A stretch of DNA of 64,000 nt from assembly GCA_019775845.1 (NCBI GenBank), contig JADQAV010000002.1, positions 992,001 to 1,056,000 on the forward strand. The letters are read 5' to 3'. A model generated the notes under the pieces. The model was not told where the DNA came from. It saw only the letters and a list, made by a program, of their open reading frames with translations, and searched no databases. This DNA comes from Myrmaecium sp. VS I D KN 1. Lineage: Eukaryota; Ascomycota; Dothideomycetes; Valsariales; Valsariaceae. A program made the position numbers and the translations under genes. Positions 8,721 through 19,500 of this stretch are shown here, in pieces. Each line of letters starts with the position of its first letter. Position 1 is the first letter of the stretch.

Positions 8721-11181
8721 TCAGGGCCGGACAAGCAGCGGATGCGGCGGCGGTGGCGGCGGCGGCCGTTCAAGCGGCCATCCCCAGTCCAGCACAAGCT
8801 CATCAACAATATATCGCCACGGCCACCCGTGCTCGGCCTCCGTACGACGCAACATAGTGAGCAGAGCGGCTTGCATACCGCGGTCGCGGATCCAAGGGCC
8901 GGCTGGGAAAAAGAAAGGGGTCAGTACGGCGACGAGGGGCCGGGAAAGGGGCTGGCACTCACAAGCGCAAACCGCATGGCACGCCGCGAAGCGCGCGGGC
9001 GCGTCGTCGGTCGAGAGCGCGGCGCCGAAGAGCACGCTGGAGCACTCGTCCACCTGCTCCTGGCTGTCGGTGAGGAGGAGGTTCTGGAAGCTGGCAGCGG
9101 CGGCGGCGGGGGCGCGCGGGCGCGGGGCGAGCATGAGGGAGTTGACGGAGCCGGGATGCGGTGGCGGTGGCGGAGGAGCAGGATGGGGATGGGGATGAGG
9201 AGGAGGATGCGCGTGCAGCCGGCTTAGCTGCTCGCGTCCGGAGCCGAGGCCCATCTTCACGCGGCCTGGTTCACAGGTGAGCAGCAGGATGCGAGCCATG
9301 CAGATGTGTTGGGTGGCGGCGACTGGAGGACGGCGGTATATCAGCATTAGGAGCAGAAGAAAAACGTTCCTAGCAACAGTAGAGACGAACCGTGCCATGA
9401 ATGTGAGTGCCAGACGGTCGGAAAGGCTTTTCCGCGAGCGGGATCCGCCGGAGCGACGAAGAGCGGACGGAAGCTATCCGGCCTGCTCCGCTCCCACTCT
9501 TCGATCCTCTGCTTCAGATAGACGTACTCGGACCGCGGTCGGCTCGGCTCGTCCGAGTAGCAATACTGGATCGTCTCGGCCAGGAGCCAGATGGCGCGTT
9601 TGGTCCAGCTCCGCTCCGTTAGGTTCCGCTCGTTTCGCCACGCACGCTGCAGCTTCTCGTTGAAGACGTGAAAGTGCATTCGTAGCGGCGTCTGGTAGGC
9701 CAGGGCGAACTGGATGTCTTGGATCACGAAGGCCCAGAAGGAGGCCTCCGTGAGCCCGCCGGAGACGGCGCAATCGACCTGCGCGTTCACGAAAGCGGAC
9801 CCGCCGAGGAGGTGCCGGTGTCGGTCATGTGAGGGTTCAGACGCTGCGTTCTGATATCAGTATGGCTGAGCTTGGCTTTATGAACCGTCCTATCCAAGGC
9901 AAGACAGGTGCCATGGAGACTCACAGCTCATTTGCTCAAACAACCTCAGGATGACGGTGGACGCCAGCAAGACGTCGATGTACTGTTCAAAGTTGGGGCT
10001 GTTGATCATCGGGATCAGCAGCTCGATGCACCGCTCGTGGTAATACTCCGCCGCGTCGTGAGAAGACGAGCCCTGGGTCTGGGCGAGATGATGCGCCGCC
10101 ATGGCCAGGCATGCGAAGAGCAGCAAGGGACAACTCGTCGACCGGGACACGACGACAACGGAGAATTGACGTTCATAGTCACAGATCTCGAGCTTCCGCC
10201 AAACAAGCCGTTAGCAATGGGAGAAGGGCGATAGGGATGGATAGCGACGCACCCAAGGTCCTATAACGGCCCCGAAATGGCGCAGTAGATAGGCTTCGCT
10301 CTGGGCGGTCAATTGCGGCTCACCAAGGAATAGCCGGCTGAGCTGCGGCTTCTCCCGGCCGTCGACCGTGCTGGAGATGCTGCTGAGGGGAGAGGGCACC
10401 GGGTGCGGTCCCGCGGGGAAGCTGGGGACTCCGGGGTTGAGGAGATCGTTGATGGACGAGGATGACTGCGAACGGATCGAGGAGCGCACACCCATCACGA
10501 CCTGGTTCACAGGCGAGGATCGGGGCCGCGAATCGCGCCGGACGTGCTCGGGAAGCCGCCTGCTGGTCGAGGTGTCCACGTATTCAGACGCGATCTCCGC
10601 CGTGACGTCCTCGAACACCAGATCTGCCGGCGTCGGATGTTAGCGGTGGTGAATACATGGAAGAGTCACCTCCACAATGGGTCGAAGCACTCACCTTTTC
10701 CCGGCACATCCACCCACGGCTGATCGGGCGAAAACACTTGGGAGCTCTCGCCATACCGCAGCGGGCCCTCAATCTGGCGGGACGGGTTCTGGCCGTGCTG
10801 GAAGCGGATGCGCTCCGGGGTTTCGATGGGGTACGCGCACGCTCGGCCGGACTTGAGGCATTGCACGCAATGCGGTTCGGCCTTATCACCTACGGAGGAA
10901 GACCGGGCCTCGTCAACTCCATGATCCGCCGTCCGAGGAGATCCGCCCGTGCGGAGGGAGAGGGGTGGAGAGGAACATACATTTAAGGTGACGTTGCTTG
11001 CAAGTAAGACTGAGGGAAAGGATCCGAATGAGCAAAGCGCGTCTTCAATCAATGGTCATCTCCATCGGGAAGGAAAAAGCAAGGACACAAATAAGGCCGA
11101 GAGAGAAGGACCCATAGAGGAGAGGAGACGAGAAGGGGGCGGAAATATCGAAAACAATCGTAGCACTCACCATCCTTTCAT
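8721..11181 (-). CDS. Zn2Cys6 transcription factor
   Basis: Eight exons (11181-11171, 11009-10981, 10889-10695, 10623-10253, 10192-9925, 9843-9391, 9322-8963, 8902-8721) join without a stop to give 622 residues. The spliced N terminus is MKGCLTCKQRHLKCDKAEPH followed by CVQCLKSGRAC, a complete zinc cluster with Cys 4, 7, 14, 21, 24 and 31. Introns split the first Cys codon (TG/T) and the third (T/GT). The middle and C-terminal parts show the fungal-specific factor pattern: LLRHFGAVIGPWLEICDYER, CPLLLFACLAMAAHHLA and HLLGGSAFVNAQ. The end has AEHGWPWRYIVDELVLDWGW and then a poly-Pro tail. It should bind CGG-type sites as a nuclear regulator. The target is unknown, but the neighbouring MFS gene is a reasonable candidate. 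The 11-base first exon is the least certain part. Confidence 0.82.
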
Positions 11182-13165
11182 AACGGTCACAGAATCACTC
11201 TCTTCATGATATGATGAAAAAAAGGAAGATAAGAAGAAAGAACAGATGCGTGCTGTGAATGCCGGGAGAAGAAGAAGAAGAGGAGGAAGGAATTGAAGTC
11301 GGTGGACCTCTCTTTATATGTATCCTTTCAAACCGCCCCCCCTTGCGATTTGCCGTCGACGTTCCCTTACTCGTAAATCGTAAACTTGAGGCGCAACAGA
11401 GAGAGGAGGAAAAAAAAAAAGAAGATCAATATGCCGGGCGAAAGAGAGAGAGAGAAAGAGAGAAGAGAGAGAGTTTGGATGAATAATGCAGCCAATCGAG
11501 AGAGATCCGTCACCGGGTAGTTTTATTAGCTAGTAGTTTACTAGTAAAGAAGTAGTTCAGTGACATCGTCGATTCGCTACCTTAGTTAGTGGCTTCCTCG
11601 CCCTTCCGCGGACCTCTCTCTAATCTAAAATTGAGGTACATCCGTACAGTAGGTCGTCAATACAAACGCGAGGCAGAAACGCCCTGTCAACAACAACGTA
11701 GATGGATGTTCGAGTTCACGATGAGAGAGAGAGAGAGAGGAAAAGAGCAGTGTAGATCTATCAACGCCAGGAGTCTGGACTCCGCTCAGATGGCAACAGA
11801 TGGGAGATAGGAGATGGGATTTAGGAAAGTGAGGCAACGAGTGGCTTCGCCAGTTCATTCATCATCTTTCATCTTCATCCACATCAACGCCTGTGACGCC
11901 GTTACATACAATCCGTTCTCCACATGCGTAATACTTCCGAACAATCAATGATCTCCCTTGCGCAACCCGCCCGCCCTGTGCCACCCGAGAGAAAAGTCCC
12001 TGAATGTCACTTTCGAGAGCAGAACATAAAAATAGCAACAACAAAAACGCAAGGCAAGATAATTCTTTATACGCAAGGTGCAAGAGGAAGTGAGGCTATA
12101 TCTCTTTCCACCCCCATCCCCATCCCCACCCCCCATGCAGCCATCCCGATTCCCCGGACTCTTCCCTTCCTCCTCGCCTTACACAACAACAACGGATGGA
12201 GAAGATGATCGACAACGCCTCGTGCACGAACGAACGGCGCAAGAGCAGCGCACCCTCGCTCGCTCCCCCCTCCGATGCACGTTCGCCACATACACGACTC
12301 GGGAGTCGGAACGCCACAGAAGAGGCGGGTCGGTGGCTGGCCGGGCATGCCGGGGAACAAGGGAAAGGAGTAGAAACAAAAAGCAAAGAGAGGCGATGCA
12401 GCATCTGCAGCCTTGCGTTAAAACTGCATCCTCAACATCCTCACCACCATCAACCGGTATGCACTCGCTAAATATCCATAGAGGAAAAGACAATGCAGCT
12501 CCAAAACGTCAAAGCAGCCCTGCTGTGAATTTCGCCCCCATTCGCCCTCGTTCGCTTGTACTGCACTGCATTGCACCCGTCGGGAGGACCTCCGCCGGCG
12601 CGGATCCCGCATGAGATCGTCTTCCTTAGGTCCTCTCTTCCTCTCTCGCTAGTAGTCTCCGAATGATCGACCGGATCGATCGCCTCGTCTTTCCCTCTTC
12701 TCCTTCCATCGGACATCGGCGAGAGAGTGAGAGGAAAAGGGGAGGAAGGTCTAGCCAGAAAAAAGAAGAAGAAGAAGAAGAAGAAGAAGAAGAAAAGATG
12801 CACGAGCTCCTATTTTATATGTGATCAACCGTCCATTCGCTATGATGGCCTTCGCTTCATTGTAGCCCTAGATAGGAACTAAGCAAAAGAAAAGAAAAGG
12901 AAAGTAATTCAAACACCATATGCCCCGCAAAACGAAAGACATGACAAGCCGCGCGCCTGAGGATGAAAAGATACATGATGAAAAAAGAAAGGAGAAAAAA
13001 AAAGGAACAGAAATGTACAAGTCCCAATACAACGGTCATATCCAGGCCAGTCGCCCCCGGCCAAACATGGAAGATCATCCCAACACGCATGATACACTTT
13101 TATCCATTTCCCCCTAGAGACACAAAGCCTCAATGCATTCACTCCTCCCGAACTCAATCCAGCCT
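11182..13165. other. Large spacer: regulator upstream region and ILV3 3' region
   Basis: About 2 kb without a supported gene. It is rich in purine runs (GA-rich 11215-11290, 11400-11470, 11720-11740) and contains a GAA microsatellite near 12764-12795. The left part should be the promoter and leader of the Zn2Cys6 gene. Open frames here are low-complexity and unlike any family I know. Confidence 0.4.
12764..12795 (+). repeat. GAA trinucleotide microsatellite
   Basis: About ten uninterrupted GAA/AAG units lie in non-coding DNA downstream of ILV3. A pure purine strand of this kind can form triplex DNA and is likely to vary in length between strains. Confidence 0.85.
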
Positions 13166-15071
13166 TTACGCATCCGTGATGCACCCCCGGCTAGCGTTCT
13201 GGACCAACTTGGCATACTTGTACAGCGTACCCTTCTGGTACCGGAGCGGCGGGGCCTTCCACTCCTTCCGCCTCCGGGCGAGCTCCTCCTCGCTCACGTG
13301 CAGGTTCATCTCATTCTTCTCGGCGTCGATGCTGATCTCGTCGCCGTTGCGGACGAGAGCGATGGGCCCGCCCTCCTGCGCCTCGGGAACGATGTGGCCG
13401 ATCAGGAAGCCGTGCGAGCCGCCGCTGAAGCGGCCGTCGGTGATGAGCGCCACGTCCTGACCCAGGCCGGCGCCCATGATCGCCGAACTGGGCTTCAACA
13501 TCTCCGGCATACCGGGGCCACCCTTCGGACCCTCGTAGCGAATAACAACCACCGTCTTCTCGCCCTTCTTGATCTCGCCATTCTCGAGCGCAGTGATGAA
13601 GGCGTCTTCCTCGTCGTAGACCTTGGCCTTGCCGACGAAGCGAAGACCCTCCTTACCGGTGATCTTGCCGACGGCACCGCCCGGAGACAAGCTTCCGCGG
13701 AGGATCTGCAGATGGCCGGACGGCTTGAGGGGGTTGCTGAGAGGACGGAAGATCTTCTGGTCCTCGGGGAAGTCGGGCGCATCCTCGAGGTTCTCCTTCA
13801 GAGTCTTACCAGTGACGGTGATGCCGCTGGTGTCGATGAGGCCTTCCTTGGCCAGGAACTTGAGCATCGCAGGAGTACCGCCAATCTTGAAGATGTCCGC
13901 CATGACGTACTTGCCGGAGGGCTTGAAGTCGGCAAGCAGAGGTGTGCGGTCGCTGACGGCCTGGAAGTCGTCGATAGTGAGGTTGATGCCGACGGAGTCG
14001 GCAATGGCGATCAAATGCAGGACGGCGTTGGTGGAACCGCCAACGACAGTGATGGCAACCATGGCGTTCTCGAGGGCCTGGCGAGTGATGATATCTCTCG
14101 GACGGATGTCCTTCTTGAGCATCTCCTTCATGGCACCTCCGGCAGCGAGACACTCGAGGACCTTGGCGTGGGAGTCGGCAGGGTTAGAAGACGAGCCCGG
14201 AAGAGTCATACCCATGGTCTCGATAGCGGTAGCCATAGTGTTAGCAGTGTACATGCCACCGCAAGCACCCTGGCCAGGGCAAGCGTGTCGGATAATGTCG
14301 AATCTCTCGGTCTCGTTGATCTGACCGGTGATGTACTGGCCGTAGGCCTGGAAGGCGGAAACCAGATCGATCTGCTGGTTGTTCATGGTCTTCGCGCAGC
14401 CGGGCTGGATCGTACCACCGTACACCATGAGCGATGGCCGGTTGACACGACCCATAGCAATGACGACACCGGGCATGTTCTTGTCGCATCCGGGGATGGA
14501 GATGTTACCGTCGTACCACTGACCGCCCATGACGGTCTCAATGGAGTCGGCGATGATATCACGGGACTGGAGCGAGTACCTCATGCCCTTGGTTCCCATG
14601 GAGATACCGTCACTGACACCAATGGTGTTGAACTGCATGCCCACCAGACCGGCGCGCTCGACACCCTCCCGGATCTTGTTGTTGAGGTCCATCAAGTGCA
14701 TGTTGCAAGGGTTGCCGGTATACCACACGGACGAGATACCGATCTGAGCCTTGTTCATGTCCTCCTCGCTGAGGCCGGTGGCGTAAAGCATGGCCTGGGA
14801 CGCACCCTGGGACTTGGGTTGGGTGATGGCCCTCGAGACCTTGTTGAGGCCTTCATCTTCCTTCTGCAGGCGAGGCACGGTGGTGGACAGAGCCCTCCTG
14901 TTCGAAAGGCGAAGCGTCAGCTCTCCTCCACCAACTTCACCACGGCGCGATCGAACATCTCCGTCCGTTCCTCATTGAGGGAGCTAAAGAAACGTACACA
15001 TTCTGCCAATTCGCCCGAGCGAAGCGTGCAGGGCGGCGCGCGCAGGCGCCCGCGATCCTGGGGAGAAGCAT
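13166..15071 (-). CDS. ILV3: Dihydroxy-acid dehydratase, mitochondrial
   Basis: Two exons (15071-14998 and 14897-13166) give 601 residues; the 100-base intron has GTACGT/ACAG borders. The enzyme dehydrates 2,3-dihydroxy-3-methylbutanoate or -pentanoate in valine, isoleucine and leucine synthesis. The first 40 residues are Arg/Ala-rich with almost no acids, as in a mitochondrial targeting peptide. Expected iron-sulfur ligands appear in NPCNMHL (Cys about 89), [10 protein letters not shown] (about 162) and [16 protein letters not shown] (about 237). The C-terminal signatures [12 protein letters not shown] and [17 protein letters not shown] are intact. Length and motifs match active ILV3 enzymes. 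Most of the gene also has a long open frame on the opposite strand, which is a codon-bias shadow. Confidence 0.96.
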
Positions 15072-15930
15072 GGCGGCGGCTCCGAAGGGGGAGGGGAATG
15101 AAGAGGGGAGAGAGGTGGGAAGAAAAAGAAAGAAAAGAGCAAGCTGCTGCAACACTCGAAAGGGGAGGGGAAGAGAGAGCAATGGTGGGCCGGTGAGATA
15201 TCCTTCCCAAAAAATAGTCACCGGCTGCGAAGTCGGACGGTCACGGCCGGGCTCGCTCTTCTCCCCGAGACCCTGCCCCCAGCCAATCGGCGCCGAACCG
15301 ATGACACACACCCACCGCATGCCCACATCATGATCATCATCAACACCAAGCTTGCTGCCTGGGGCATGCAACTGACCTGTTATGTAAATTCTAAAACTGA
15401 ACTCTCCATGGGAATGCTGCAGGTGCCATATCCCAGATATTGATCTCTGCAAACCAAAACAGGACCAGCTGGCGATGGCAGGACGGTGTTGTCGCCCTCG
15501 CACCGTGACAGCCTTCCGCAGATGGTTCGTGCACTGGATGCGCTCAGTGCCCGCAAAACAACCGGTCCGATGCTCTCGTGCAGCAGGTGGTCTGATAGGA
15601 TGTGTAATGCCACATACGCAGGATCACTAGAGAACTGAACGAAACAGTAAACATACGAGATGCGATCGAAGAGGACCGATCATGCAGATTGCTTCTTCCT
15701 CGTCCGCTATGTACTAGTTAGTATGTGTCCATGGTCAGTACGAATCTCGCGGATGAAGGAACATTGATTTCCTCGAGTACTCTTCAATTCATAATCACGA
15801 CCGTCTACCGGTTATACATGTACCTATTTTACAGAAGCGCTTCGTGACAGTGGCTCCAATGATAATGCCTGCCCACACACTCGACTGCTTGGGAACAACA
15901 TGCTACAAGAATGAAGAATGCTCCGCACGT
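15072..15930. promoter_or_regulatory. ILV3 promoter and TCD 3' region
   Basis: The spacer lies between two genes on -. The part next to ILV3 (15072-15300) is pyrimidine-rich on -, as expected for a fungal leader. I looked for a perfect Leu3-type CCGG-NN-CCGG site and did not find one. No gene is supported. Confidence 0.4.
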
Positions 15931-17489
15931 CTACCGGAACCTCTCGAACCGCTCCTCATCCTTCAGCCGCTGCTCGACTCGCTCCACCACTTCCTTCGGG
16001 TAAAAGTCCTCAGGCGCCCTGCCAGTCTTGAGGACCTCCTTCTCATGACGGGCGGCCTCCTCCTTGGTCATGAGGACGAGGTCGGTCATCCGCAAGACCG
16101 ACCGCCTCTGGCCAGGCACGCTCAGGTCGACGAAGTCCGAGGGCGGGGCGCGCCATCGGGTCAAGCAGAGCTTGGTCGCCAACCCGCTGACGACGCTGCG
16201 GCCGTGGTAGACCTCCTCGACCAGGTAGCCGACGTCGTCCTGGGTGATGGGGATGCGCAAGCCGACGGCGTCGAGGCCGGCGTGCCTGGCCAGCTTCTCC
16301 TCGCCGCCCTGCAGCGCGCTCAGGATCCCCTCGTACATCCGCTCCCGCGTCTTGGCCGGGAGGTACTCGTGCGGGTACCCGGCGATGGTCAGCATGATGT
16401 GGTTGGCGATGCACAGGCCGAAGATGGCCGGCATCGTCCCCAGCACCGGCAGGATCCGGACGCGGAAGTCGGGCAGCACGCCGAGCTCGCCGACCTGGCC
16501 TTTCGTGAACTCCTCCTCCGGCAGCGGCAGCAGCTGGGCCTTGCCCGGTCCGGTCTTCTCGGTGGAGTACACGACCGGGATGCCCTCCTTGACGCCGAGG
16601 AGACGCAGCCGCCGCCTGGTCGACTTGGAGAGCGCGTCGTCGGTGCTGGTGGAGATGTCGCCGATGAGGATGCGGGTCGGGTCGGACTTGCAGCCGGCGC
16701 CCATGGAGGAGATGACCGGCAGGCCATTATTGTGGCAGTAATGCAGCAGCGCCACCTTGCTGTCGATGTTGTCGATCGCATCGACAATAAAGGTGGGCGT
16801 CTGGCCATCCCAGGGCTCGAGTTGGCGCTCGGCGGTCTTCTCGTTGAAAAGCTCGTTGCGACAGTCCCAATGCACCCAGGGAACGATCTGCTCCAGGCGC
16901 TTCTTGATCGTGCGAACCTTGGGCGTGCCTACGTCGGCCAAGGTGGCCACGGCGTGCCGGTTGAGGGAGGAGAGGCTGACTTGGTCGAAGTCGATGATGC
17001 GGATCTTCGACACGCCGGAGCGCGTCAAGGCGGCGATGGCATGGGAACCGACGCCGCCGCATCCGACGACGATGATGAACGCGGACCGCAGTTTGGCGAG
17101 GCCTTCGTCGCCGAGGAAGACGCGGTTGCGAGCGAGCTGTTCCAGAATGAGTTCTGCTGGAGGTTAGCATGGATGAAACCGCATCCACATGAGCAGACAA
17201 TACCATCATCGTAATCGCCTTGCCGTGCCCTGATCGCCAAAGCGATACTGCGCTCATCCTCCTTCGAGGGAGCGAAGACGTCGGCCGCGGCGCCGTACTC
17301 CGTCAATCGCGTCGCTACGTGCTCCTGGCTAACATCCGGGATGGACGATTTGATCTCCTCGATCCGATGCTTTCTTCGCGAGGTCTGGAACCCGAGGATG
17401 CCGGCGGCGACGACGGCGCCCGAGACCACCGCGGTGGTCACTAATTGGGCCTTGTGCGAGGCCGTCGCGCCGGATACCCAGTTGCTCAT
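15931..17489 (-). CDS. tRNA threonylcarbamoyladenosine dehydratase (TCD1/TCD2-like, ThiF/E1 fold)
   Basis: Two exons (17489-17204 and 17153-15931) give 502 residues. The 50-base intron starts GTATTG and ends GCAG. A single hydrophobic segment near residues 15-35 (LVTTAVVSGAVVAAGILGF) matches the outer-membrane anchor of yeast Tcd proteins. The E1-like domain starts around residue 120 with IIVVGCGGVGSHAIAAL. RIIDFDQVSLSSLNRHAV, the ATP/substrate loop VDAIDNID and SSMGAGCKSDPTRI follow. The enzyme turns tRNA t6A37 into cyclic ct6A in an ATP-dependent step on ANN-decoding tRNAs. The Glu/Arg-rich tail fits the family. TCD1 and TCD2 cannot be separated by eye. Confidence 0.9.
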
Positions 17490-19500
17490 CGTTCGCTTCC
17501 TTTTCCTAGCTCTTTCAGGACGCTTCGTATCCGGATCATCAATGGGGGAAAACTGATCAGATAGGATCCAGGTGCATGCCCCTTAAAGAAATGAAAATGA
17601 ATCAGCGTCCAGGAAATATCAAAGTCCAGCCTGCCGCCCGAGTACCGTCGGTTACGAACCCCATCGCCGGCTCACCAGAAAATCCGTACGCGCGCCTGAG
17701 GCATCCGATTAACCTAGACCAAAACAAGGAAGAAGCTTGGACCACCCTGATAATCCTCCATCAACGTCTCTCCCTTGACATCCCTTAGGGAAGGGAAACC
17801 TTCAAGTTCCGATGACGAAACAAAGCAATCTACCGAGCTACCCAGATGTAACAGGCCAAGCAACGAAAAAATCCAACGGACGTCCGCACCCAGCGTTCCT
17901 GCTTCTGCACGAAACGGGATCGCGCGGGAGCGCGGCGTTCTATGAGAACGGCCGGGACTACAGTACCTGACCAGTCCCGCTCCTGCGATGCCTGATTCCT
18001 GGCGAGAACAGATATCTGAGGAACTTTCTCATTCTTCTTCTTCTTCTTTTTAACTTCGTTTCACTACTTCCTCGTCTTTGAGAAAAGGCAGGAGAAAGGA
18101 GGAGCAGGAGGGAGGGGAGGAGACGCAACCACCCTTCCTGACATCCTCTTCATGCATTCTTTTGTATATAAAAAAACCCCTTTCCCTTCTTCTTTTTTCA
18201 TCCGTTCCACACTCACAAGCACACTCAACCTCACCAATCTCCAACGCCCCCGCGCACCTCCTCCGAAAGAAACAGAAGGAACGCATCGATGACGATCCAT
18301 CAACCGCCCGACCATCGCGCTCTACACACACCCTCGCACCTCCTTATACTCGTCCGCAACGCTCTCCGCTCTCTTCTCCCCCTTGTACCCCCTCCTCTCT
18401 ATCCTTCCGTCTCTCTATCTGACTACCTCACTGCATCCATCTTCATCTGCTTTCTTCCCCATCATCCTCCTCTTCTTCTTCCCTTCCTCGACCCCCCCTC
18501 TCTTTTCCTCCTTTCCCCCCAGATCTTCCACGGGAAAGGGGGCACGAAAAGCAAAGGGCAGGCACGGAAGGCCGGTTGAACGAATGGGAGGAGGGAAGAG
18601 GAATTGGAAGGGAAGATGGGAAGCGGTGTGGTGAGGAGAGTGGCAGAAAGAAAGAAAAGAAAGAAAAGAAGGAAGAAAGAAAGAAAGAGAAAGGAAAAAG
18701 AGGGAAAGGGGGAATCGAGGTCGAAGAACGGGCCTGCTGTTTCGGAACTATCAACACCATGAGGGCTGCCTTTTTTTCCTTTTTACTTTCTGTTTCGTGT
18801 ATAGTTTTTAATCCGAGCTGTTAGCCAGGAGGCGGGAAGGGTTGGTGTGGTGTGGTGCGGGGTGCTGTGGATGAGTAAGAGTGGGAACGAGAGGGGTTTC
18901 GGAGAGGCGGAAGCATGCGTTGGTGAGGGGAGGTGAGGTCAGGTCGAAGGGGAAAAAAGAGAGGAAGAGAGGAAGGTCGCATGCTTTCCTTCCTTCCTTC
19001 CTTCCATCCCTTCTCCCCTCTCCCCATCTCCTTCACCTTCTCGCGAGAAAGAGGCGATCAGAAGCAAGGTCCGATGATGAAAACAAGCCATTGTTGCTAG
19101 ACAACCCGCCCGCTTTCTCGATCAGAGAAGCATTTTGGGAGTTGTGGTTCCGTCGATGATGACCAAGAGAGCTAATTTGAGGACCCTGCGATCTTTCTTT
19201 TTGCGGTTTCCTACATGGATAATGGATTCTTCTTCATAGTACAACAACTTAGTTAGGCAACTGTTGAGGTTTCTCATTGCTGTGATGCGCGGCGCTATGC
19301 ACGGAAAAGATAAACGGAAAAGAACAAAGAATACAAGAGACAGCGGATACAAGAGAGATTGTAGCACGTCACGCTTTAGGAAGCGTCCTCCTCAACGTCA
19401 GTCGCCCTCCGCATCATCTCAATGATGATCACCTGCCTACAGCATCCAGTCAAACATCGAAAAACACACACACTTTTGGAACCGCTACTGTTCGACACTA
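17490..19500. other. Large spacer with alternating purine and pyrimidine tracts
   Basis: About 2 kb between two genes on -. From about 18080 to 19020 the + strand alternates between strongly purine-rich and strongly pyrimidine-rich blocks. These include GAAAG-type repeats (18640-18720) and CTTC repeats (18986-19004). Open frames through it are low-complexity and I do not call them genes. The left part is the TCD promoter and the right part the lectin 3' region. Confidence 0.4.
18640..18720 (+). repeat. AAAGAAAG-type purine repeat
   Basis: This is a degenerate array of AAAG, GAAAG and GGAAG units on + with almost no pyrimidines. It follows a pyrimidine-rich block (about 18350-18530), so the two can pair imperfectly. 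Confidence 0.6.

Noticed and set aside
13133-15196. A 687-codon open frame on + across the ILV3 gene
   Set aside because: It is antisense to a complete dihydroxy-acid dehydratase with all motifs. Its protein is rich in Leu, Asp, Gly and His from mirrored codon bias and matches no family.
15072-15400. Possible Leu3 operator upstream of ILV3
   Set aside because: Only half-matches such as ACCGGCT are present; no CCGG-NN-CCGG palindrome was found.
15844-17214. A 456-codon open frame on + across the TCD gene
   Set aside because: It is antisense to an intact E1-like enzyme and shows no domain.
18078-18579. Two overlapping open frames rich in Ser, Pro and Leu
   Set aside because: They arise from a C/T-rich tract, have no splice partner and no family resemblance.
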